A stretch of DNA of 64,000 nt from Rhodosorus marinus (Eukaryota; Rhodophyta; Stylonematophyceae; Stylonematales; Stylonemataceae). Position numbers and translations under genes: made by a program. The notes below the pieces were generated by a model. The model was not told where the DNA came from and did not search any database. It worked only from the letters and a program-made list of their open reading frames with translations. Below are positions 43,968-52,213 of the stretch, in pieces. Position 1 is the first letter of the stretch. Each line of letters starts with the position of its first letter. Where the stretch lies: contig JAMWBK010000006.1 in NCBI GenBank assembly GCA_029953675.1, forward strand, positions 2,408,616 through 2,472,615, given 5' to 3'.

Positions 43968-46664
43968 ATGAAAGTCACGACAAGTCTTATGTGGATGGTA
44001 GCGGTAGGGGCGGTGCTGCTCCTCGGAGTAGAAGGGCTTCCGATCAGCTGTGCGGGGATGCCGGAGTCTGCGCGTTCACAGCTGGCGATTCCGGATGAGT
44101 TGGTCTCAAGTCGCCAGGCGAACTGTGTTCAGGTAGCGCCGCTGCCGGCTAGTGCGGAGATGAAGGCTGTACTTGGGCAAAACTGTTTAGCGGTGACTGA
44201 CGCGGCGACAATTTTTACAGGGTTTGCAGACACAATATCAAAGCAAATCGCTGGGGGAGACAAGAATGCTGAAAAGATAATTGACAACATCCTCAGACCG
44301 ATCGAAGTTGCCATGAAGGTCAAGATGCAGTACATGTTCGATTATGCGAACGACAATATCTGTCTTGGCAACTTCATGGGCGGAGATTTGAAGGTGGAGA
44401 TCGAACTAGACCGAAGTCCGATGATGTACAACAAGTGCAAAGACATGCCCGTGTACAAGTACGACGAATGGTCTATATTCGCGTTTGCCCTCACCGCGCC
44501 CAACCCGATGTGCCTCACTGAGCAGGGGACCGCGGCGTTCTGCTTTGGAGTGAGTATCTGTGAGAAGACGGGGCTCCCGAGTGTCGCCTTCCTCATCAAC
44601 AGCGTCGCCATGGCATGTTTTGGAGAGAATGCTTCTATGGTTGACGGTGGAGTCAGTGCGAGCGCGACCAAGCTCTTCAGTTATGGCCTTGACTATATCT
44701 CTTACGGCATCTCGCTCAGCCAGGGCCTCGCTACCAAGTTGACTGTCTACACAGCTAGTGACAAGTCCAGTGTAAGGTTCATCACTTACGCAATGAAGGG
44801 CAACTACTACGACTCGGTAAAGATCAAGATCAAGCTGGAGAAACTCAAACTTCCAGCCTTCCTGGACCTCAGCGGCACCAGCGAGCGGATTTTGTCTATA
44901 AACGGACTCCAAGACCTCGACTTCGGTAGCGCCATTGCCTCGTTTCCCGGTGGAGAGGACTCAGATGGCTTCTCAAACGACATACTCGACTTCTTCGAGT
45001 CGTTCACAAACGTGAAAATACAGGTCGCGCAGATCTATAAGCTGAAGCTCAAGTTCAAATTCTCCAAGCTCAAAATCGGCAAGATCCTACCCGACTCGAA
45101 CTCGATGACTATCGGGGAGGCCAACGTGTTTTTGACGACTCACAAAGTTCAGCCAAGCCCATACTACGAAGAAGACGGCGTGGTTCTTCCCGCGGGCTTC
45201 TACATGTACATAGGAAGCGATGCCATCGCGTCGGTTATGAAAGGCATGATCACCTACTTCCTCCAGTTCACTTCGAGTACGCTCGACCTGCTCGGAAGTT
45301 GGGCGCCCTTCAAATTTGACGCCTCGACGCTTGTGGACAAGCTCAACTTCAACACGGAGGACGCATTCGCCATGGGACTCACCGCAAACGTGGAGCAATT
45401 TGGTATGGTCATGCACATTCCGTTAATCATCGAGGAGCTTGGATACATCACATTGGAGTGCCGAAGCAACTACGATAACTTCAAGTGCAAGATTGAGTCT
45501 GGATACAACTTCAAGTTCTTCGTGGCTGCTTATAAGGAGATCGCGTCCGGGACGATGTGGGTAGTCAACGAGAGCGATGAGTTCTTTAACAAGGTCGGGA
45601 GAGTGCTTAGTGTTGGCTATGATGACGCAATCGATGAGCTCGAATCCGTGTTCTCCAAGAATAACGTGATAAAAACGGCCAACATGATCGGGAACGGGGC
45701 GCTCGACCTCGGCGACGACGCGCTGGATGAGTTCAAGAGCTGGGGGAAGTGGTGCAAGGCGACCTACAACGATGTTGAGGACATACTTTCAGAGAAAATC
45801 AATCAAGGATTGAAAGATACTTCCCGTATCGGGGTAAAGGCCGTCGCGGGGGCTAAGGATTTGTGGGACAAAGCCAAGGTGGAGATGGAGGATACATATA
45901 ACTCGGTTGCGAATGAATTTGACTGCAATAGCTCCCAAGTCAAGGCGAGCAACAACAAGGACAGTAGCTTCACCTGCAGTGCTGTTGATGACATCGTGGA
46001 CACTTACAACACGGTCGAACGTAACCTCGAGAAAGCTTGGGAAACTGTTAAATCGAAAGCGATCCAGTACACGAAAACGGTGGGCGACGCTTTCTACTCT
46101 AAGAACATCTCATACAAATACAAGACCCTCGATCCAGCGCAGTACGATGGTTTCAATTGTAGACTGCGAAAGGTCTACAAGGTGACGAAAAAGAAGGTCT
46201 TCGGAAAGACCGTTAGCAAGAAGACGAAGTATGTTGGCAATGAGCCAGAGGAGGATTGCGTTAAAACCAAGTTTGGAAAGGTCATCGATATGATTATAGA
46301 GCAGGAGAATATCGATGAACTTCAGGACGACTATGAAAAAACGCTCGTCGAGAACGCTGATGCGCTCTTCGCCTCGGAGATCACTGTTGAGGATCTCGTC
46401 AACGACAGCGGACTTGAATGCAACAGCGAGGTCAGCAGGGACAATCCTTTGCCGGATTCGGAGATGATGGGGTTGACCGTCGTATGCAGCGCTAGGTCGA
46501 TCGGCGATGATGGAAGCTTCTCCGGACCAGTCGCCTCGATTTCCAGAAACACTCAATTCGACAACTCCGACTACCTCGGCAGGGATGCCGCCATCGAAGC
46601 TCTTTATGAACTGGTTAAGGAGGAGTTGGTCGATTCGATGACACCTTACATGTTGAAAACGTAG
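43968..46664 (+). CDS. Large secreted protein of unknown family
   Basis: Intronless, 898 residues, TAG at 46662-46664. I chose the ATG at 43968 because it opens directly into a signal peptide (KVTTSLMWMVAVGAVLLLGV). I do not recognise the family. The first 200 mature residues contain about ten cysteines (ISCAG, NCVQV, QNCLAV, NICLGN, NKCKDM, NPMCLT, AFCFGV, SICEK, MACFG), suggesting a disulfide-bonded domain. The middle (about 285-480) is Cys-free, with basic beta-like stretches (KIKIKLEKLKL, KLKLKFKFSKLKIGK) resembling lipid-binding or pore-type amphipathic sheets (inference only). The rest is helical with amphipathic segments (KEIASGTMWVVNESDEFF; NTVERNLEKAWETVKSKAIQ), then a last Cys-bearing section (KNKD to GLECNSE, VVCSARS). 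It sits alone among retrotransposons yet is fully open, so it is probably under selection. Likely extracellular or vacuolar. Confidence 0.85.
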   Translation: MKVTTSLMWMVAVGAVLLLGVEGLPISCAGMPESARSQLAIPDELVSSRQANCVQVAPLPASAEMKAVLGQNCLAVTDAATIFTGFADTISKQIAGGDKNAEKIIDNILRPIEVAMKVKMQYMFDYANDNICLGNFMGGDLKVEIELDRSPMMYNKCKDMPVYKYDEWSIFAFALTAPNPMCLTEQGTAAFCFGVSICEKTGLPSVAFLINSVAMACFGENASMVDGGVSASATKLFSYGLDYISYGISLSQGLATKLTVYTASDKSSVRFITYAMKGNYYDSVKIKIKLEKLKLPAFLDLSGTSERILSINGLQDLDFGSAIASFPGGEDSDGFSNDILDFFESFTNVKIQVAQIYKLKLKFKFSKLKIGKILPDSNSMTIGEANVFLTTHKVQPSPYYEEDGVVLPAGFYMYIGSDAIASVMKGMITYFLQFTSSTLDLLGSWAPFKFDASTLVDKLNFNTEDAFAMGLTANVEQFGMVMHIPLIIEELGYITLECRSNYDNFKCKIESGYNFKFFVAAYKEIASGTMWVVNESDEFFNKVGRVLSVGYDDAIDELESVFSKNNVIKTANMIGNGALDLGDDALDEFKSWGKWCKATYNDVEDILSEKINQGLKDTSRIGVKAVAGAKDLWDKAKVEMEDTYNSVANEFDCNSSQVKASNNKDSSFTCSAVDDIVDTYNTVERNLEKAWETVKSKAIQYTKTVGDAFYSKNISYKYKTLDPAQYDGFNCRLRKVYKVTKKKVFGKTVSKKTKYVGNEPEEDCVKTKFGKVIDMIIEQENIDELQDDYEKTLVENADALFASEITVEDLVNDSGLECNSEVSRDNPLPDSEMMGLTVVCSARSIGDDGSFSGPVASISRNTQFDNSDYLGRDAAIEALYELVKEELVDSMTPYMLKT

Positions 46665-46685
46665 ATAAAGTGGAGAATGATTCTA

Positions 46686-46740
46686 ATAAAATGGACTGGA
46701 CTCTGCTGGACTCTACTGGATTTTACTGGACTTCACTTGG
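46686..46740 (-). repeat. Short minisatellite (10-bp, TGGACTCTAC type)
   Basis: Four to five imperfect 10-base units of the type CTGGACTCTA just after the stop codon at 46664. The reverse complement gives AGTCCAGTAAAA, the same word that forms the family B tail, so this may be a native target-type repeat. Confidence 0.6.
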
Positions 46741-46949
46741 TCATTCATTCCAACTTGTTCATTTACTCCAACTACCGAATCTAGCGCCATGGGTACTAGA
46801 GAAAAACAGGAGGGGCTAGGCTAAGGAGACCCCGGAGCGGGCTATAAGAAAACTATTTTCTATACGGAATATCGTCCGAACTGGATTATTTTTGCGCATG
46901 GCATGGATCACCAGGCGAGCCGTACCATGCCATAGTTCACGATTAAGGT

Positions 46950-48010
46950 CCACCCGCACGCGCGTCCGCTTTGTGCTCAAGATGTGCGAACTGGAAATAA
47001 ACTGGAAATCATGTGGTCACCGATGGCATCTCGATATTTGGCTCGTTTCCCGGCTTCAGAATTGACGGTGGCATAACCCGATTGACAGGCGGCGCGAGCG
47101 AGGAGATGGGCCCGCAATGGGGATTCCACCTTGACATCGATAACGTAGTGCTTACCCGTGCGGTGATGACGGACGACTATGTCAGGGCGGAGACGACTAC
47201 CCTCAAAAAACCCATAAGGCTCAACCTGAACATCCGGAAGGTGCCACCGCCGAAGGTGACGCACGAGCTCATCAAGAATCCGACTATGGCGCAGAGTCCA
47301 ATTCCCAGCCTAAGTAGAACAGTGAAAAAGACGTTGGGTCCCATCCGCAGCGGGTGGTTTGCCACAGACTGTGCATTCAGGAGTAGTGCGGAGACCAGGT
47401 ACCGGGAGTCCCAAAAGCAAGCGTAAACTGCATCGGATTTCTTCGGTGGAAATGAGCTCCGACCCTGTGCTAGGGAGGTCACGAAGCCAGCCACCAGCGC
47501 CAGCACCAGAAGCAGAGCGGACACGAGCACGAATGCTGTCGTCAAGCGCGGAATCATCCACAATATCCTCAAACGCTTTACGGTGACTCTCCTGAGAGAG
47601 TGTTTGTTTTAGAGGACCTGCGAGCGGAGGATTGATGGAAGCTGGAGCGGGATCACCTGTTGGAAGCGCCTTGGACCAAAGGGCGAGGGCGCGAATACGA
47701 GCAGAAGTGCGGGAGCTGCGGCGAGAAGTGGTCCAGCGGCTAGCGAGCGAGAACTGCTGTTCCAGGAGATCCGTTGAGCTGGAGAGATCCTCGAGAATAG
47801 ATTCGACATTGGGATCGGTCCCGCAACACGCCGTGCCCAGACGTCAGAAAGGTATGGTCAGCGGCATTAGTCTGCAGCGTGCGAATCTAAGCGGAATAAA
47901 AAGCAATCGGGTGAATGCGAACGCGCGTAGCCAGGTCAAGGCCACCCCACTTGCCAGGTAAGCGAATTTGTGCTTTCACGGTATCCAACTCCTCCTGTAG
48001 AAGCCCTTGG
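46950..48010 (-). mobile_element. Family C retrotransposon fragment with RLE domain
   Basis: The minus strand encodes part of ORF2. From upstream to downstream: a degraded thumb-like part (LPGKWGGL and HPIA words, about 47.96-47.60 kb); the region SALDDSIRARVRSASGAGAG; the zinc knuckle CTVCGKPPAADGTQRLFHC; and, after a frame change, VEPYGFFEGSRLRPD with VIDVKVESPLRAHLL and KRAKYRDAIGDH. It ends near 46950 without a family C trailer. A 75-base direct repeat (46755-46830 and 48058-48137) encloses it. Confidence 0.82.
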
Positions 48011-48136
48011 AGAGGAAGCAGACTTCAGCACAACCTATCCAACTCGTGCATTGTGATGGCAACTTGTTCATTGACTTCAACTACCGAATGTAGGGCTAGA
48101 GGGAAGAGAGAAAAACAGGAGAGGCTAGGCTAAGCG

Positions 48137-48235
48137 ACATGCTTTCCGAGGCGCGCCATCGGCGCCTGGGGTTGCATGTTTCCCTCCCTAGTTATTAGTT
48201 CATGTTCATGCCTTGCGTAGCGCTTCAGGCTATGC
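48137..48235 (+). mobile_element. Family B tail copy 0 of a tandem array
   Basis: Last dozen codons of family B (DMLSEARHRRLGLHVSLPSY type) plus the trailer CCTTGCGTAGCGCTTCAGGC. The next B copy starts exactly at the end of this tail (TATGCTAGT, then TTCGGTTGAGG). Confidence 0.85.
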
Positions 48236-48751
48236 TAGTCTTCGGTTGAGGTTGAGTCGGAACTGCCCAGATCAATCTCGGACTCTGCACCGCCCCGTTG
48301 TATAGCCGATCTCCTCGTCTCCGACGCTGCTGCCAGACGCTCAACATATGTGGACCTTGCGATTACCTGCCCCGTGGCCAGCGCCCACCTCACCGCAGCC
48401 CCCCGCCGCCGGGGGGCCGCGGCTTCAGCCCTTCGAAGAGTTAAGGAACGACGGTATGCTGAGAGCATGGCCAGTCTGCCTTGCGCTGAGGGTCGCTCTC
48501 ACCGGTTCCAGCCATTCATTGTGGAAAGCTTTGGTCACGTGGATAAGTCGGGTTTAGAGTGGTTGCGGAAATGTTTTGCTGAGCATCCTACTGAATATTT
48601 GGCGCTCTTGAGGCGTTTAAGTGTCTCCCTTTGGCGATATTCCAGCGACATGCTTTCCGAGGGGCGCCATCGGCGCCTGGGGTTGCATGCTTCCCTCCCT
48701 AGTTATTAGTTCATCTTCACGCCTTGCGTAGCGCTTCAGGCTATGCTAGTA
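48236..48751 (+). mobile_element. Family B copy 1, strongly 5'-truncated
   Basis: Begins within the endonuclease coding region (equivalent to about 50010 in copy 2) and continues to the stop (48707-48709) and trailer. Encodes the RLE core (RCIADLLVSDAAARRSTYVD then LAITCP), KERRYAES and FQPFIVESFGHVDKSGLEWL. The frame around the PVASAHLTAAPRRRG segment differs from copy 2 by compensating indels. Confidence 0.9.
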
Positions 48752-50508
48752 ATCTGGCTAGGGGACTGACCGCGATCGAAGCGATTGCACGTCGCGTCGG
48801 TTTGACTGTGGAAACAGAAAAATGTCGCTTTCTCCCCCCGAGGGACGTGTCGCTGAACTCTCTGCCACCCACTCTGCGACTAATCAGCGAACGTGAAGAG
48901 TTCGAACACCACGGCGTCGGATTGGGCACTGACAACTTTGTCCAAGCATCCTGCGAGCGAATTTTGGCACGGCACAAGCAACTTACCGACGCGATTGAGA
49001 ACCTACCCGACAGCATGCTGCAATCGGCCTGCTTGCTTTCCCGCTTTTGTGCCGGTCCCAGACTCAACTACTGGTTGCGCAGCCTGCCTCCAGCTTGGGG
49101 CTCGTGGATCGCGGCTAAAGCCGACGAAATGACCCTGCAACACTGGGGAACGCTCTTGGATGAGCCCCTCGATCTTGAAGCTGCTCCCGACAGGGACTTT
49201 ATTCGTGCACAGATCGCTCTACCGTTGCGATTAGGGGGATTCGGCGTCGCTGACCGTGGGCTGGTATGCTCGCCAGCGGCGGTTGCCTCCTGGGCTACCA
49301 CGCTGCGAACGTTGGTGACCTTCCAGATGCGAAGTGCCTGCCTCTTGGCTCGAGCTTTGACCAACGAGGATCCAGTGAGCCTGCCGCCCCCGCTTTTGAC
49401 AATTTATGATGGTCTTCAACACGCGTTCAGGAGGTGCAACGCCGTGCCGGACGCAAATCGGTCCCGCTTTCGTTCCTGGAGGGAGCTGTTATGGGGACGA
49501 GCTGAAGCGATTGAGGATTGTCCCCTCGAACGCGTTCTTGCCGATGACGGAGAGGCTAGCCCCGGGTCACCTGTTGCAGACTGCCCGGGTTTGAGCCGAT
49601 TGTGGAGCTCCCGCACTGATGTGATTCAACATAGCCTCACCTGGGGCCAACACAGTGCCGCTCACACAGTCATGCTCAATTCTCCTCTCACGCCGCCTAC
49701 CACTGCCGCTCGTCTCCGCGGCATGGGAGGCCACCTCTCGCACTTGTGGATAACCACTCTACCGTCGTCATTGAGTCATCGTTTCGATGCTTTCCAGTTC
49801 CGTTCTGCCGCACGGATCTATCTCGGTTTGCCACAGGCTCCGTGGCACTTTAATCGGCCGTCTCTCTGTCAGGGATGTGAGAGCCGGATTGACGCTTGTG
49901 GCTACCACTTCCTGGGTTCCTGCGGACTGTTGAGAGGTCTCCGTACGAGGCGTCACACTCGCCTCAAGTACATCCTCAGCGAATTTTTGACTCGGATAGG
50001 GCATACGGTTGAGGTTGAGTCGGAACTGCCCAGATCAATCTCGGACTCTGCACTGCCGCGTTGTATAGCCGATCTCCTCGTCTCTGACGCTGCTGCCAGA
50101 CGCTCAACATATGTGGACCTTGCGATTAGCTGCCCGTGGCCAGCGCCCACCTCACCGCAGCCGCCCGCCGCCGGGGGCCCGCGGCTTCAGCTTCGAAGAG
50201 TTAAGGAACGACGGTATGCTGAGAGCATGGCCAGTCTGCCTTGCGCTGAGGGTCGCTCTCACCGGTTCCAGCCATTCATTGTGGAAAGCTTTGGTCACGT
50301 GGATAAGTCGGGTTTAGAGTGGTTGCGGAAATGTTTTGCTGAGCATCCTACTGAATATTTGGCGCTCTTGAGGCGTTTAAGTGTCTCCCTTTGGCGATAT
50401 TCCAGCGACATGCTTTCCGAGGGGCGCCATCGGCGCCTGGGGTTGCATGCTTCCCTCCCTAGTTATTAGTTCATCTTCACGCCTTGCGTAGCGCTTCAGG
50501 CTATGCTA
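48752..50508 (+). mobile_element. Family B copy 2, RT thumb plus endonuclease
   Basis: Starts immediately after the copy 1 tail. An open frame runs from the junction to TAG at 50467-50469 with about 570 residues. It holds the region after the reverse transcriptase palm (VGLTVETEKCRFLPP; LLSRFCAGPRLNYWLRSLPP; LPLRLGGFGVADRGLV), then LPQAPWHFNRPSLC, the zinc knuckle CQGCESRIDACGYHFLGSC, RTRRHTRLKYI, the RLE core RCIADLL with TYVDLAI, KERRYAES and FIVESFG. The trailer ends in GCTATGCTAGTAAAGTCCAG. The catalytic palm motifs are lost by 5' truncation, so it cannot be autonomous. Confidence 0.92.
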
Positions 50509-50922
50509 GTAAAGTCCAGTACAGTCGAGTCGAGTAGGAAGGACAGAGGGGGAAGCTCGAGCCGCCGGGGCGTAGCTGCCGGTCGAACGACGCAGCTGAG
50601 GCTCATCGGCCATTAGCGCTGGGAAGTCCGCATTAGAAAGTTGATTGTTTGCGCAGTCAGTATCGTAAATCGAACGGTCTTTGGTTTCGTGAGGGTGTAT
50701 GGTGCTGGCTTTTGGTGGTTTTGAGTCGAAATTGTGTCCTTCGGTGGGAGGCGCTTCTTTCTGCAGCCTTTCCCCCGCATCTTCTAGTGGTGTGGTGCGT
50801 GCTGGGGGTTGCTAGCGCCCCTTGGAGGTCGTGGTGGTTTTTCTTTGGTTGCAAACGTTGGGAACAACTTCTCTTTTTGGGGGTTTCGTGGGGGAATCGG
50901 TTTTTCACACCTTCCAATCGTT

Positions 50923-52185
50923 ATGGTTGGGGTTTCCCCACCCATTCCGGCGGACGGAGCCGTTCTCTCAGCGCGCGTGGAGCTCAGCGTGGGCGGGTTT
51001 AGTACCGCGGCCACCCTCACGGACTGCGCTAACGAGTTGGCCCATGGGATCTGCTCGAAACTGACGAGTCTTCTTGTGACTGCTTCCCAGGAACACCGCC
51101 TGCCCCTGCTGATCGCCTATTTGGAGCGCTTCTCCGCCTCCGCGCCTGCCCCATACCCCCCGGTGCCCGTCCCCGCGGATCCGCACGGTACAGCGGGGCC
51201 TGCCTCCACCCGACCCGAGCGCTCCGCTCCGGTCATTCCTGATTCCGACTGGCCTACCCCTATTCAAGGACAGACGCCTCCTGGGCCCGCGTCGGGCCCG
51301 AATCCTGCTCCCTCCAGTGCCCCACGTGCGACCTATTCGCAGGTCCTGCGCAGAGGCTCTTCTGAACAACGCACGACGGCAATGGTGCGTATGATGCCAC
51401 AACACATCCCTATTGACTCTTCTCGCCAACTATCTCCGTTCCACTTTGTTTGGATGACGAACGTGCGTCCCCAGACCCCCTCTCGTGGTCGGGGCCGCGC
51501 GCCCGTCCACTACCGCGATTTTCGCGACACCATGGCTTCCTCCCTTGGGGTCGCCCCGTCTGAATTCCTATATGTGGACTTCACGGGCCCTCATGCCTGT
51601 TTTCTTGTTACTGACTCGGCTTACCAGTTCCTTCAATCGCTTGTAACCACCCCCGCGCCCCAGCGCTCTGCTCTGGCCAACATGATACTGACTCGTCCTC
51701 ATGTCTCTTTGTTTGTCGAGTTCGATCGTTTTGACGCCGGCTGGGTTCCTCCGTCGGCCTTGCAAAACCTGGTTGCCTCGCAGGCTTCGGTTGTCGCGCT
51801 ACACACTCATGCGGCGCGGCTCTCGCGCATACAGGCGAGCCTCTTCGCGTGTTTTCCTCCTCGCGGGGTCCTCCGCACCGCGCTAGAGGCCTTCCTCTCC
51901 ACTGAGGCCACCCTGCTGGAAGCCCACCCTGCGTTTGACCTTCTGCCGCCGACTCCTGAGCACCCTTCCTCCCCTCGCCCTGTCTCCGAGGCTCGTGACA
52001 CCGACATGGCAGAAGCACCATCGGCCTCTCCGAATCCGCTGGCTCTGGACACCCTCAGTCAAGACTCCGCTGCTGAAAACCCTGTGTCTACTTTCTTCAG
52101 GTCTTTTAGTTCCTTCGTGCGCCCCCCACGTAAGCGTCGTGCGGCTCCTGAGCCTCCCTCCGAGGCACCTCCTCCGGATATTTGA
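50923..52185 (+). CDS. Family A ORF1 protein
   Basis: 420 residues from the ATG at 50923 (first in-frame ATG; the frame is open upstream but without an ATG) to TGA at 52183-52185. It has a Cys-poor N-terminal part (VELSVGGFSTAATLTDCANE), then a Pro/Ala-rich linker (about 80-150). A folded-looking core (about 165-310) follows with YRDFRDTMASSLGVAPSEFL, YVDFTGPHACFLVTDSAYQF and RPHVSLFVEFDRF, then a helical segment and a Pro/Ser-rich tail with a basic patch (PPRKRRAAPE). The core lines up with the family C ORF1 core. An alternating strand-helix pattern suggests an RRM-like RNA-binding fold (inference). Presumed nucleic-acid chaperone of the retrotransposon particle. Confidence 0.75.
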   Translation: MVGVSPPIPADGAVLSARVELSVGGFSTAATLTDCANELAHGICSKLTSLLVTASQEHRLPLLIAYLERFSASAPAPYPPVPVPADPHGTAGPASTRPERSAPVIPDSDWPTPIQGQTPPGPASGPNPAPSSAPRATYSQVLRRGSSEQRTTAMVRMMPQHIPIDSSRQLSPFHFVWMTNVRPQTPSRGRGRAPVHYRDFRDTMASSLGVAPSEFLYVDFTGPHACFLVTDSAYQFLQSLVTTPAPQRSALANMILTRPHVSLFVEFDRFDAGWVPPSALQNLVASQASVVALHTHAARLSRIQASLFACFPPRGVLRTALEAFLSTEATLLEAHPAFDLLPPTPEHPSSPRPVSEARDTDMAEAPSASPNPLALDTLSQDSAAENPVSTFFRSFSSFVRPPRKRRAAPEPPSEAPPPDI

Positions 52186-52213
52186 TCTGCCTTCCCGACT
52201 GAGGGGAGGCCCG

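Noticed and set aside
47013-47426. 137-residue plus-strand open frame
   Set aside because: Lies exactly antisense to the family C RLE-coding fragment; a shadow frame.
46755-48137. Direct repeats as LTRs of a small retrotransposon
   Set aside because: The enclosed sequence is a non-LTR endonuclease fragment in minus orientation, with no primer-binding site, TG...CA ends or protease/integrase.
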